Of a DNA stretch of 64,000 bases, positions 1 through 8,850 are shown piece by piece. Origin of the DNA: a bacterium. Its GTDB lineage: Bacteria > Zhuqueibacterota > Zhuqueibacteria > Residuimicrobiales > Krinioviventaceae. The first letter of the stretch is position 1, and each line of letters opens with the position of its first letter. The stretch lies in the NCBI GenBank assembly GCA_029561455.1, contig JAKQIY010000065.1, positions 87,501-151,500 of the forward strand, in the 5' to 3' direction. The position numbers and the translations under genes are program-made. The notes under the pieces were generated by a model. That model ran no database searches and was not told the origin of the DNA. It worked only from the letters and a program-made list of their open reading frames with translations.

Positions 1-238
<238 letters not shown>

Positions 239-303
239 AATTTATTTCATTTTTCATTTTTTTCACAAAAATGAGCTCATGAACGTCAGGCCATGCACGC
301 TAT

Positions 304-316
304 TTTCAAAGAACAA
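304..316 (-). promoter_or_regulatory. boxA-like antitermination site in the 16S leader
   Basis: The minus strand reads TTGTTCTTTGAAAA, close to the rRNA boxA consensus TGCTCTTTAACA, about 65 nt before the 16S start. In rRNA leaders boxA binds NusB/S10 and makes transcription resistant to Rho. A second similar TGTTCTTTGA lies at about 593-605. Identity is by motif only. Confidence 0.55.
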
Positions 317-341
317 ATTTCTATTTCATTTCTTTAACCCG

Positions 342-386
342 ATCAGACTCAACCTTCTCCATTATTATCTTCTTTCGCGGTCTGAT
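342..386 (-). other. 16S leader inverted repeat
   Basis: ATCAGAC (342-348) pairs with GTCTGAT (380-386) across a 31-nt loop in the rRNA leader. This may be part of a leader processing or antitermination structure. Confidence 0.3.
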
Positions 387-411
387 TTTTTTGTTCGAGT
401 CAAAGCCTATT

Positions 412-440
412 AAGATACGATTCTTTTTTGTTATTGTCAA
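412..440 (-). promoter_or_regulatory. rrn promoter 1 (proximal)
   Basis: On the minus strand TTGACA (435-440) and TATCTT (412-417) are separated by exactly 17 nt, then followed by AATAGGC. The consensus -35 and AT-rich upstream DNA fit a strong sigma70-type rRNA promoter firing into the 16S gene. Confidence 0.75.
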
Positions 441-514
441 GCAGTTTTTTAAATTTTTATAACTTTTTTTTACTGCTTTTCGCCACAAAAAGCGAATCTC
501 TAAACAAGGCTATT

Positions 515-543
515 AATATAAGATTTTTTCCAGTTACTGTCAA
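515..543 (-). promoter_or_regulatory. rrn promoter 2
   Basis: Minus strand TTGACA (538-543), 17-nt spacer, TATATT (515-520), then AATAGCC. It is the second of four similarly built promoters in tandem. Confidence 0.75.
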
Positions 544-614
544 GCTTTATTTTTTCCAAACTCTACTTTTTTTCCAGTTTTTCTGGTCAAATCTTCAAAG
601 AACACACAGCTATT

Positions 615-643
615 AACATAGTAAAACTTTTTCTCTTTGTCAA
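615..643 (-). promoter_or_regulatory. rrn promoter 3
   Basis: Minus strand TTGACA (638-643), 17-nt spacer, TATGTT (615-620), then AATAGCT. The downstream stretch includes a boxA-like TGTTCTTTGA at about 593-605. Confidence 0.75.
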
Positions 644-710
644 GGGGAATTTTGAGGTATTTCTAAATTCTTTTCTTACTTCAAGTTTTTCCCGTACTGC
701 AAAGCCTAAT

Positions 711-739
711 AAGATAGGACTTTTTAACTACATTGTCAA
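711..739 (-). promoter_or_regulatory. rrn promoter 4 (distal)
   Basis: Minus strand TTGACA (734-739), 17-nt spacer, TATCTT (711-716), then ATTAGGC. The -35 box begins only 14 bp beyond the tyrS stop codon, so the rRNA operon is packed directly behind tyrS in the same orientation. Confidence 0.75.
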
Positions 740-753
740 GCTCTTTTTTAATA

Positions 754-2043
754 TTAATGCACATTTATATAAAAATATTTCTTCTTTCCCAATCTTATCT
801 CAATTCGACCCTGATTTGTACTGCGGCCGTCTATCATTTGTTCGCTATCCTGAATCCGTTCGTTATTAATATTTACTCCACCCTGATGGATCAATCGCCG
901 CGCTTCACTGCGTGATTTGACCAGGTCAAAACGCTGCATCAACTCTACCAACTGTATGCCGCCGGCTAACTCGCTACTGCTTATCTCGCCCCCCGGCACA
1001 TTTGTATCATCAATCTGTAGCGCTGCGCGGGGAACCGTGCTGGAAGGGATAAACGATTCAGGTATTTCGCGTTTGCCAAAAGCCGCCATCGCAGCGCTCA
1101 TTGCCTCCTGCGCGGCTTGCCGGCCGTGGGTCAATTGGGTTGCTTCCCAGGCCAGAATGGTCTTGGCAATATTATACTCGCGGTCGTGTAAATCTCCCAA
1201 TTCTTCAATTTCTTCCGCTGGAAGTAAGGTATATAACAGTAAAAACCGCTTCACGTCGCGGTCATCCACATTCACCCAGTACTGGTAATAGTCATACGGC
1301 GATGTTTTTTCAGGGTCAAGCCACAACGCGCCGGCTTCGGTTTTACCCATTTTCGCACCGGTCGCGGTGGTGAGCAGCGGAAAGGTATGCCCATAGGCAT
1401 CGGCGCCTTCGATCCGGCGGATCAGGTCGGCGCCGGCCAGAATATTGGCCCATTGATCATCTCCGCCCATTTGCAGGCGACAGTTATAGTTCTTGTATAA
1501 CATGTAAAAATCGTATGCCTGCAGCAACTGGTAGTTAAATTCAAGGAACGATAACCCGGTTTCCATGCGACGTTTGTAGGTTTCGTAGGTGAGCATTTTA
1601 TTAACGCTGAAATGCCTGCCAATATCCCGCAGAAAATCTATATAATTAAGTTTGCCCAACCATTCATAATTATCGACCAACAATGCCTTGTCTGCGGAAA
1701 AATCGAGATAACGCGCCAATTGTAATTTGATCTTGCGGCTGTTTTCGACTATTTGCTCGCGGGTCAGCATTTTACGCATCTCGGTTTTGCCGCTTGGATC
1801 GCCTACCATGGCCGTGCCGCCGCCGACAATTGCGATAGGCCGGTGCCCATAACGCTGCATTATTGCCATGCCCATGACCGGCAGCAAATGTCCGGCATGT
1901 AAACTATCCGCGGTCGGGTCAATACCGACATAAAAGGTAACGGACTCGTTACCCAGCAATTCATACAGCTTTTCGGGATCCGTTTCCTGCTGCACAAATC
2001 CGCGTCTTTTCAACTCGTCAATAACGTTCCTGCTTTTCACCAC
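754..2043 (-). CDS. tyrS: Tyrosyl-tRNA synthetase
   Basis: This class I aminoacyl-tRNA synthetase charges tRNA-Tyr in the cytoplasm. The 429-aa product has the usual bacterial TyrRS length. The HIGH-type motif appears as HAGH near residue 50, the KMSKS-type loop as KMGKT near residue 230, and an S4 RNA-binding domain lies at the C-terminus (SRSEARRLIHQGGV). The start is a GTG at 2041-2043, preceded by a good Shine-Dalgarno GGGAGAAGA. It lies 16 bp behind smpB and is probably cotranscribed with it. The gene ends immediately before the four rRNA promoters, so read-through into the rRNA operon is possible. No anomalies seen. Confidence 0.96.
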   Translation of the reverse strand: MVKSRNVIDELKRRGFVQQETDPEKLYELLGNESVTFYVGIDPTADSLHAGHLLPVMGMAIMQRYGHRPIAIVGGGTAMVGDPSGKTEMRKMLTREQIVENSRKIKLQLARYLDFSADKALLVDNYEWLGKLNYIDFLRDIGRHFSVNKMLTYETYKRRMETGLSFLEFNYQLLQAYDFYMLYKNYNCRLQMGGDDQWANILAGADLIRRIEGADAYGHTFPLLTTATGAKMGKTEAGALWLDPEKTSPYDYYQYWVNVDDRDVKRFLLLYTLLPAEEIEELGDLHDREYNIAKTILAWEATQLTHGRQAAQEAMSAAMAAFGKREIPESFIPSSTVPRAALQIDDTNVPGGEISSSELAGGIQLVELMQRFDLVKSRSEARRLIHQGGVNINNERIQDSEQMIDGRSTNQGRIEIRLGKKKYFYINVH

Positions 2044-2059
2044 TCTTCTCCCTCGATTC

Positions 2060-2545
2060 TTAAAATTTCAACCGATAACTGTTCTTCAATTCCCGTTGGG
2101 CATCGCGATTCATGTCTTTATCAGCGATACTTTGACGCTTGTCATGCAGTTTTTTTCCGCGCGCAACCGCAATTTCAACTTTAGCCCGGCCGTCTTTAAA
2201 ATATAGTTTAAGAGGAACAATAGTCAATCCCTGTTCCTCGCTTTTATTATACAATTTTTTAATTTCGCGTTTGTGCAATAGTAATTTACGCATCCGCATG
2301 GGTTCGTGGTTCGAATACCCGCCGTTGGCATAGGGTGAAATATGCATATTAACCAACCACAGCTCGCCATTGATCACCCGCGCATAACTGTCCTTAAAAC
2401 TGGCACGGCCCTCACGTAGCGCTTTCACCTCGGTGCCGACCAACACAATCCCGGCTTCGAATTTTTCCTGTATTTCATAATCGAAAAATGCTTTACGGTT
2501 ACTTATATTTATATTTTGCCTGGTAGATGCCACCAAATACTCCAT
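2060..2545 (-). CDS. smpB: SsrA-binding protein SmpB
   Basis: SmpB binds tmRNA and brings it to stalled ribosomes for trans-translation. The product is up to 161 aa and shows family hallmarks: VGTEVKALREG near the N-terminus, the LWLVNMHISPY strand, and the basic tail with GKKLHDKR followed by R/K-rich residues. The ATG at 2545 lacks a clear Shine-Dalgarno. A GTG four codons in (2533), preceded by GGAG six bases upstream, is an attractive alternative start. It is first of a probable smpB-tyrS pair; a TATAAT (rc of 2562-2567) lies just upstream. Confidence 0.95.
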   Translation of the reverse strand: MEYLVASTRQNINISNRKAFFDYEIQEKFEAGIVLVGTEVKALREGRASFKDSYARVINGELWLVNMHISPYANGGYSNHEPMRMRKLLLHKREIKKLYNKSEEQGLTIVPLKLYFKDGRAKVEIAVARGKKLHDKRQSIADKDMNRDAQRELKNSYRLKF

Positions 2546-2697
2546 TTTTTGTAATTGCAGAATTATAAATTAACACTTGTTGGCAAGAAAATCAAGAAAA
2601 AGCTCATAATAGTGAAAAACTTGTTGATTTTATTTTTCAGGTTACGTATATTATTTGGCATTGCAAAACATGTATTAAAGTATAAGTATTATGTTCT

Positions 2698-2723
2698 TTT
2701 TTCAATTCACTGGAATTGAAAAA
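2698..2723. repeat. Perfect palindrome, 11-bp arms, before tRNA relic
   Basis: TTTTTCAATTC-ACTG-GAATTGAAAAA is a perfect inverted repeat with a 4-nt loop. A differently sequenced palindrome of the same geometry lies at 2776-2801, in the same position relative to the intact tRNA gene. Confidence 0.6.
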
Positions 2724-2730
2724 TTAAAAT

Positions 2731-2772
2731 CCCGAATTTCTAAGTAGTGTGAAAGGTAGACGCGCACTGCTC
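2731..2772 (+). pseudogene. Degenerate 5' fragment of tRNA-Leu
   Basis: The stretch GTGTGAAAGGTAGACGCGCACTGC (about 2747-2770) matches the D-arm and anticodon-stem start of the intact tRNA-Leu, reading GGTGAAACTGGTAGACGCGCACGG. It is preceded by the same AAATTAAAATC block (2721-2731) that precedes the real tRNA (2801-2811), offset by 80 bp. The acceptor stem is broken and the 3' half is missing, so it is a relic of a partial tandem duplication. Confidence 0.7.
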
Positions 2773-2775
2773 TTT

Positions 2776-2801
2776 TTAATCAAATCGATAGATTTGATTA
2801 A
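2776..2801. repeat. Perfect palindrome, 11-bp arms, before tRNA-Leu
   Basis: TTAATCAAATC-GATA-GATTTGATTAA is a perfect inverted repeat with a 4-nt loop, 15 bp before the tRNA gene. It could be an operator or a hairpin in the precursor; no U-tract marks it clearly as a terminator. Confidence 0.6.
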
Positions 2802-2816
2802 AATTAAAATCTTCAT

Positions 2817-2900
2817 GCCGAAGTGGTGAAACTGGTAGACGCGCACGGTTCAGGGCCGTGTGGGCTTACGCCCATGGGGGTTCAACTCCCCCCTTCGGCA
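2817..2900 (+). tRNA. tRNA-Leu (anticodon CAG)
   Basis: An 84-nt class II tRNA. Acceptor stem GCCGAAG (2817-2823) pairs with CTTCGGC (2893-2899), discriminator A at 2900. The anticodon stem CACGG/CCGTG encloses loop TTCAGGG with anticodon CAG at 2851-2853. A long variable arm (TGGGCTTACGCCCA) and the T-loop GTTCAACTC are present. CCA is not encoded. Confidence 0.97.
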
Positions 2901-3193
2901 CTAAAATTCCCGCCTTATCTTTATATCCTAATATCTGACAAGTCTGAAATTTAATTAGTAGAGTTTGTGCGAACAATATTTTCAATGCAATCTTTCAAAC
3001 CTTATCAATTTATTCGGTACCTGTTGTTAACATGAAATAAATCAATAGATTAAATTGTTATTGTGGCATAATTATTGTTATATATTTTTTTATAGTACTA
3101 TATACTATAATTGCACAGTTGCTAAAGATCAGGTGCTTTAAAGGCCGGGCGGCCAAAATCAATGAAAAGAGTATTAAAATGAGGAAATGAACC
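2901..3193 (+). promoter_or_regulatory. AT-rich spacer with a possible promoter
   Basis: This 293-bp spacer holds no gene I can see. A candidate promoter for the following gene is TTGTTA (3075-3080), an 18-nt spacer, then TATATA (3099-3104), overlapping a TATAGTACTATA palindrome. The match is modest in very AT-rich DNA. Confidence 0.3.
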
Positions 3194-3793
3194 ATGAGTA
3201 AAGACCTCTACACCGCCACACAAAAAAAGTATCTAAACGCTAAAGAAATCAATGAATTGCAGGTAATTATGGGTGATCAGATCATTTTGGAAACTATGGG
3301 ATTACTGAATCAACTCAAAATTTATAAAGCGATGAAAGCTCCGGGATTCTTTGGTTCTTTGTTCGGCGGTAACAAATTTGAAAAAGAACATGATACCTGC
3401 ACAAAATTGATCTGCCGCGCAATTGCCATTCTTATAAATTCTATACGATATATCCTCTATGATGAATTGAATAAACATACTACAGAGAATGCCTTTAAAG
3501 AGGTTATTCAATATGTAGGCGATAAACTGCCTAGTAATTTAAAATACAAGATCAAAGATAAAAACCTGTTTGCACGCATGATCTATAACGACGTTGTTGA
3601 ACATAATTTCCCCCGCTCTCACGATAGTTTTAAAAAAGATTTTCAATTCCTGAATGAAGCATATAAAAGTATGGGGCAGTTTTCCCAACAGGAATTAACC
3701 AGTATCCAAAAGTTCTCTTCCGATGGCTGGGTAAAACTGTACCCGCATACGTATGTTACTCAATATAAAAAATATTATAATGCCATAAAATAA
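3194..3793 (+). CDS. Hypothetical protein, 199 aa
   Basis: I do not recognise this protein. It is soluble, lysine-rich and predicted mostly helical, with no signal peptide or membrane span. A hydrophobic central helix (ICRAIAILINSIRYILY, residues about 75-91) follows a short glycine-rich segment FFGSLFGGNK. The start ATG is preceded by GAGGAAATGAACC, a good Shine-Dalgarno. It stands alone on the plus strand, converging with the end of the permease array 38 bp away, and lies downstream of a tRNA, a common site for acquired genes. Coding status is supported by length and ribosome site only. Confidence 0.7.
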   Translation: MSKDLYTATQKKYLNAKEINELQVIMGDQIILETMGLLNQLKIYKAMKAPGFFGSLFGGNKFEKEHDTCTKLICRAIAILINSIRYILYDELNKHTTENAFKEVIQYVGDKLPSNLKYKIKDKNLFARMIYNDVVEHNFPRSHDSFKKDFQFLNEAYKSMGQFSQQELTSIQKFSSDGWVKLYPHTYVTQYKKYYNAIK

Positions 3794-3831
3794 TTTAAAT
3801 CAGGCGTCAATTTTTCTGCCGTTTATGTCGG

Positions 3832-6255
3832 CTATTCATATTTGATCGCTTCTATCGGGTTGGTTAGTGCCGATTTTGCTGTCTGTATGCTGATTGTTAA
3901 TAAAGTGAACACCAGAATTGACAATGCCGGTATTAAAAAAAGCATACCGGATACTGCAATCCGGGCAGCAAAACCATTCAACCAACCTTTCAGACCATAA
4001 ATCAACAACGGACAAGCGATCACAAACGCCAATCCCAATAACAGTACAAATTCTTTAACCAGTAAAATAAAAATCAAATGAGCATCGGCGCCCAATACTT
4101 TACGGATACCGATTTCACGATTTCGTTGTGCTGCATTAAAGGCCGATAAACCCAAAAGACCCAAAGCGGTAATGAGCATGGCCAGGGCGGCGAAAATTCC
4201 AAACACGGTACCAAACATCTCATCGCTTTTATATTGCTGATCATAATATTCGTCCAGGAAAAAATATTCAAACGGATTGCCGGGAAAGAACTCATCATAT
4301 TGATTTTTTACATAGTCCACAGTTTGTTTAATATTACCGGGGGTCAGTTTTGCTACCAGGCAGCCGCGTACTCCCCGGCCTTCCGGCATCAGGCGGAATA
4401 TATGCGGTTCAAACGCTTCCTTGAATGATTGCTGATGGTAATCTTTGACCACACCGATTATTGTAAATATCTCATCCCAGTAATTCACCTGTTGATTCAG
4501 GGCGCTTTCAGGACTGTCAAAACCCATCCACTTTATTCCGGTTTCATTTAACAGTAAAGCCATTTTATCGGTGGAGTATTCTTTAGATAAACTGCGGCCA
4601 CATACCAGCTCAATATCGAAAAAATCAATAAAATCATAATCAATACCGACAATCTGATAGTTTTTACCTTTGCTGGGATCTTCTCCGACCCTGTGAATAG
4701 CGCCGGCATCCCAGTATATCTGCCGACCCGGCACTTCGGTTGCCGTGCAAAACTCTTTAACGCCAGGATACCCCAGCAGGGTTTCTTTTAAAGTTTGCAA
4801 TTTAACCGGATAGGTTTCATTACGAACCCGCGGCGCCTGTACCACCAACGTTTGCTCCATATTGAAACCCGGATCCTGAGTGCGCATGTATGATAACTGC
4901 CGGAACACAGTAAATGTACCGGTTATTAAAATTAACGACATCACAAACTGGAATACAACCAGTCCTTTACGCAAAAATATCCCGCCGCGCGAATGGGTCA
5001 GCCGGCCCTGCATTACCTTGAGCGGCGAATAGGATGATAATACCAGTACCGGGTACAATCCCGATAAAAACACCCCCGCGATAAACAAAACAACCATCAC
5101 CTGCCAAAACCATACACTTGACCATAACGGTATTGTCATTGGCATTCCGGTGATATGATTGAATAATGGTAGAAAAATTTTAATCAATATCATGGTAAAC
5201 AAAACCGCAAACAGGTTTATGATTACTGTTTCCAGAAAAAACTGCACAATCAGTTGCCAGCGGGCAGCACCGATCACTTTGCGCAGACCAGTCTCCTGCG
5301 CCCGGGTAATGGCCCGCGAGGTTGATAAATTGATATAATTGACCCAAGCCATAATTATTATGAAAATGGCGATGAGCGATAAAAATGTGACATTATCGCG
5401 GTTGCCGTTCATTTCATATTCCTGCATAAAATGCGAATACAGATGAATGTCATACAACGGCTGCAACACCAGGTCGATTTTCATCTTGTATTCAACCAGC
5501 CAGGGGCATTGTTCGGTGACCAGGGCGGCCAGTTTGGTTTCAAAGGCGGGAATATCGGTTTGGGGCTTTAATTTTAGATAAGTATATGAACCGGTATGCC
5601 CCCAGGCCTCATAGTAATCCGGCCCATATTGCTGCTCAAGGTTTTTCCAGGGCAGTAATATATCAAATTTTAAATGCGAGTTGGACTGTACATCGGCAAA
5701 CACCCCGACGACCTGGTAATCCACTTTTTTATCGACACTCAGGGTTTTGCCGATGGGATTTTCATCGCCAAAATACTTGCGGGCAATGGATAGCGAAATC
5801 ATAGTCCGGTTGGGTTCGGAAAGGCCGGTGAGCGGATCGCCTTCTATGAATTCAAATTGCATCACCTGGAACAACTCCGGTTCGGCAAAAAACATGCGCT
5901 TTTCCATGAACTTGATCTCACGACCATTTTGAATGGTGGAAACGCTGACCTGCGATTCCAGCATCCGCCCGATCTTTTCCACTTCCGGGAACCGTTCCCG
6001 GATCAACGGTGCCGCCGGGGGGCAGCAGGAAGCAAACCGCACCGCCGAGCCGTCCGAATCCGTTCGTTCATATCGTAGCCGATAAATCCGCTCTCCGCCG
6101 GGATGAAACTTATCAAAGCTTTTTTCATAAAAAACATAATGCAAGATCAATACACAAGCTGTCATTCCCAGGGAAAGACCGATAATGTTCAATAAAGTAA
6201 ACACCCTGGTTTTAATCAGGTTGCGCCAGGCGGATTTGAAATAATTTTGCAGCAT
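3832..6255 (-). CDS. Two-domain MacB/FtsX-type ABC permease, array member 1 (promoter-distal)
   Basis: An 807-aa inner-membrane permease of the type VII ABC (MacB/LolC) superfamily. Layout: TM1 (residues about 18-40), a periplasmic MacB-PCD-like domain, TM2-4 (about 290-420), TM5 (about 430-452), a second periplasmic domain, and TM6-8 (about 685-800). Coupling motifs that should touch an ATPase are QETGLRKVIGA near 320 and REIGIRKVLGA near 713. The C-terminus is NPIEAIKYE, slightly off the array consensus LRYE. ATG is preceded by AGGAGAAG. It is the last array gene, 38 bp from the convergent 199-aa gene, without an obvious terminator. No ATPase is adjacent. The substrate is unknown. Confidence 0.9.
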   Translation of the reverse strand: MLQNYFKSAWRNLIKTRVFTLLNIIGLSLGMTACVLILHYVFYEKSFDKFHPGGERIYRLRYERTDSDGSAVRFASCCPPAAPLIRERFPEVEKIGRMLESQVSVSTIQNGREIKFMEKRMFFAEPELFQVMQFEFIEGDPLTGLSEPNRTMISLSIARKYFGDENPIGKTLSVDKKVDYQVVGVFADVQSNSHLKFDILLPWKNLEQQYGPDYYEAWGHTGSYTYLKLKPQTDIPAFETKLAALVTEQCPWLVEYKMKIDLVLQPLYDIHLYSHFMQEYEMNGNRDNVTFLSLIAIFIIIMAWVNYINLSTSRAITRAQETGLRKVIGAARWQLIVQFFLETVIINLFAVLFTMILIKIFLPLFNHITGMPMTIPLWSSVWFWQVMVVLFIAGVFLSGLYPVLVLSSYSPLKVMQGRLTHSRGGIFLRKGLVVFQFVMSLILITGTFTVFRQLSYMRTQDPGFNMEQTLVVQAPRVRNETYPVKLQTLKETLLGYPGVKEFCTATEVPGRQIYWDAGAIHRVGEDPSKGKNYQIVGIDYDFIDFFDIELVCGRSLSKEYSTDKMALLLNETGIKWMGFDSPESALNQQVNYWDEIFTIIGVVKDYHQQSFKEAFEPHIFRLMPEGRGVRGCLVAKLTPGNIKQTVDYVKNQYDEFFPGNPFEYFFLDEYYDQQYKSDEMFGTVFGIFAALAMLITALGLLGLSAFNAAQRNREIGIRKVLGADAHLIFILLVKEFVLLLGLAFVIACPLLIYGLKGWLNGFAARIAVSGMLFLIPALSILVFTLLTISIQTAKSALTNPIEAIKYE

Positions 6256-6325
6256 ATCTTCTCCTGTTTATTATCTTTTTCTGATCGAGATTTTTATTAT
6301 TGTTTAATGTCATATAAATTTATAA

Positions 6326-6465
6326 AAGCTATCAGTTGTCAGTTGTCAGCTAAAAGCCGTCAGATGTGAAAAGTGAAACGTCAAACGTAAAAAGACATAC
6401 TCTCCTTTTCTAAAAGCTGATAGCTGATAGCTGATAGCTGACAACTGACAGCTTGTCGTCTCACG
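6326..6465. repeat. Spacer repeat block with inverted arms
   Basis: TATCAGTTGTCAGTTGTCAGCT at the left is the inverse of AGCTGACAACTGACAGC at the right (about 6437-6453). GTGAAACGTCAAACG and CGTCTCACG elements flank them. The spacer could fold into one imperfect hairpin of more than 100 nt. Confidence 0.7.
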
Positions 6466-8814
6466 TTATTCGTATCTGAGGGCTTCAACCGGGTTGGTCC
6501 GCGCCGCCCGGTAAGCTTGCCCGCCGACCGTTAAAAGTGCAATGACCAACGCCATGAACCCGGCTAACAGAAATATCCACCAGCTCAAGTTGATGCGATA
6601 GGCAAAATTCTCCAGCCACTTGTGCATGGCATACCAGGCAATTGGCCAGGCAATGATATTGGCAATAAATATCCATAAAGAATATTCTCCTGACGATTTG
6701 AGCAGGAAATTATGCAGCGATGCGCCCAACGCTTTGCGAATACCAAATTCTTTAGTTCTTTGCCGGTTTAAAAATGCAGTTAACCCGAACAAGCCGAGAC
6801 ACGAAATAAATATGGCCATCAACGAAGCATAGAAAAGAATTTTACCCATCATCTGCTGGGTTTTCACAAAATCGTAAGCAAATTCATTCAAGTATTGGTA
6901 GGTAAGTGGACGTTCCGGACTGTATGGGTCGCATGTTTTACGAATAAAATTGACCGTTTCAGTCAATACAGCAATATCTTTTACAGTTGGATCAATCTTG
7001 ACAAACAGATAATTATTGCCCGCGGCATCCAATACAAAACTCAGCGGATCCGGGGCGCGTTGTAAAGATTTATTGTGTTGAAAATCTTTAATAATGCCGA
7101 TCAATGTATAATATTTATCCCTGTAAAGAAATGGCTTGCCGACCGGCGATTCAAGCCCAACCGCCTTGATAGCAGATTCGTTAACCACAATTGCATCGGT
7201 AAGGTCGCCTGGGTACTGTTCCGAAAAGAACCGGCCCTCGGCCATTTCGATTGCAAATGTTTCTATAAAGTCATAACCAACGCTAGTTTCACAAATACGC
7301 CTGCTTTTATCATCATCCTTACCCCACCGATAAAATGAACCGGACCTGATGGCAATTGGTAAATTTGAAGCTGTCGTTACGTGACTAATGCGGGGATTTT
7401 GCAGCAATTCCTGTTTCAGAGTAGTATACCTGGTTTGCATATCATCATCCATCGCAATATATAAAACATTATCTTCATTTACACCCAGGTTAAAATTTTG
7501 CACATAACGCATTTGTCCGCTAATAACCAGCGTGGCAATGATAAATACTATTGAAAACACAAACTGGGTTATAATCAATACTTTTCTCATTATCATGCGC
7601 CGGGATGCTGTCAACCGCTGGTTGATAACTTGAAGCGGATTATAACGGGACATGAAAACAGCCGGGTAAATTCCTGCCAATAAACCGGTAAAGACAATAA
7701 TTCCCAGCAATTCCAAAATAAATAGTGGATTCGTATATGGTACAGTCATCACTTTTCCGGTAAACTCGTTTATCAAACCCAAAAACATATTAACCAGTAT
7801 AACCGCTAAAACAGTTGCCATGCCGGTCAATATAACAGCCTCGCCCAGGAATTGTTGTACAATGTGCCGGGGGATAGCGCCCGCTACTTTACGTATACCG
7901 ATTTCTTTTGCCCTGGTCATTACCTGAGCCATGGTTAAATTTATAAAATTAATACACACTATACCTAAAATAATTAAAGCAATAAGCCCAAAAATAACCA
8001 ACCGGGTTTTCCCGCCGGTCTCGAAAAGGTAAACCTCCTTAAAAGGCTTTACCATAATTTCAAACGACACATTTTCATTCGCTTCAATGGTGCGCTTTTG
8101 TACTTTATCACTGAGATTAAGAAAATCAACGCCCGGCTTAACAAGAACAAAAGTCAGATAACTACATGGGAAGTATAAACTGCCTTCGGTATCGTAACCT
8201 ATTTTTTTCAAGAATGTAAAAGGAACCACAAAATCGAATGTGTAAAATGAATTTTTGGGTATATCATTAACCACGCCGGTAACCTGAAGATCGATTTCGT
8301 TATTATAGCGTAATACCTGTCCTAGTGGATTGGCATCGCCAAAATATTTGCGAGCCATAGAAGCGGTCAGGATAATGCTTTCCGGATTTTCCATAGCAGT
8401 AGTAGGATCGCCGGACAGGAAAGGAAAAGTCAATATTTTAAACAGCGCGGGATCGGCGGCAATACCCCCGGATTCCAGTATACGGGTCTCACCGGATTTG
8501 AGGACAACCTCCGGCAGCCCTCCCACCCGCGCTGTCTCCTCGACCTCCGGGTATTCATCTTTTAATAGAGTTGCAACAATTGGCGCGGTGGTCGACTGAT
8601 AACTACTTTGCTCTTCCTGGGTTACTTTTAAATAAGCCTGACAGATACGATCTTTATTCTTGTGATACTTGTCAATGCTCAATTCATCCTGTATCCATAA
8701 TAGTATAAGCAGGGCTGTGGTTAAGCCAATAGTCATCCCGATAATGTTGATAAACGTGAATAATTTTTGTTTTTGTATAGTACGAAAGGCGATTTTTAAA
8801 AAATTTGTTAACAT
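6466..8814 (-). CDS. Two-domain MacB/FtsX-type ABC permease, array member 2
   Basis: A 782-aa permease when started at the ATG at 8814, which has GGGAG seven bases upstream; an ATG at 8829 would add five residues but has no ribosome site. The first PCD carries DPALFKILTFPFLSGDP and YFGDANPLG, motifs found in nearly all array members. Coupling motifs are KEIGIRKVAGA near residue 302 and KEFGIRKALGA near 686. The C-terminus is NPVEALRYE. It is separated from member 1 by 210 bp of repeats and from member 3 by 322 bp. It probably works with an ATPase encoded elsewhere in the array; its cargo cannot be told from sequence. Confidence 0.9.
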   Translation of the reverse strand: MLTNFLKIAFRTIQKQKLFTFINIIGMTIGLTTALLILLWIQDELSIDKYHKNKDRICQAYLKVTQEEQSSYQSTTAPIVATLLKDEYPEVEETARVGGLPEVVLKSGETRILESGGIAADPALFKILTFPFLSGDPTTAMENPESIILTASMARKYFGDANPLGQVLRYNNEIDLQVTGVVNDIPKNSFYTFDFVVPFTFLKKIGYDTEGSLYFPCSYLTFVLVKPGVDFLNLSDKVQKRTIEANENVSFEIMVKPFKEVYLFETGGKTRLVIFGLIALIILGIVCINFINLTMAQVMTRAKEIGIRKVAGAIPRHIVQQFLGEAVILTGMATVLAVILVNMFLGLINEFTGKVMTVPYTNPLFILELLGIIVFTGLLAGIYPAVFMSRYNPLQVINQRLTASRRMIMRKVLIITQFVFSIVFIIATLVISGQMRYVQNFNLGVNEDNVLYIAMDDDMQTRYTTLKQELLQNPRISHVTTASNLPIAIRSGSFYRWGKDDDKSRRICETSVGYDFIETFAIEMAEGRFFSEQYPGDLTDAIVVNESAIKAVGLESPVGKPFLYRDKYYTLIGIIKDFQHNKSLQRAPDPLSFVLDAAGNNYLFVKIDPTVKDIAVLTETVNFIRKTCDPYSPERPLTYQYLNEFAYDFVKTQQMMGKILFYASLMAIFISCLGLFGLTAFLNRQRTKEFGIRKALGASLHNFLLKSSGEYSLWIFIANIIAWPIAWYAMHKWLENFAYRINLSWWIFLLAGFMALVIALLTVGGQAYRAARTNPVEALRYE

Positions 8815-8850
8815 TTTTATCTCCCGCAATTTTCTTTATATCAATACTTT

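Noticed and set aside
428-915. Two plus-strand open frames of about 60 aa over the rRNA promoters and the tyrS end
   Set aside because: Phe/Leu-rich frames arise from the T-rich promoter DNA; no ribosome sites.
3064-3079. TGGCAT-AATTA-TTGTT as a sigma54 promoter before the 199-aa gene
   Set aside because: Spacing is right, but the essential -12 GC is GT, and the region is extremely AT-rich, so the match is weak.
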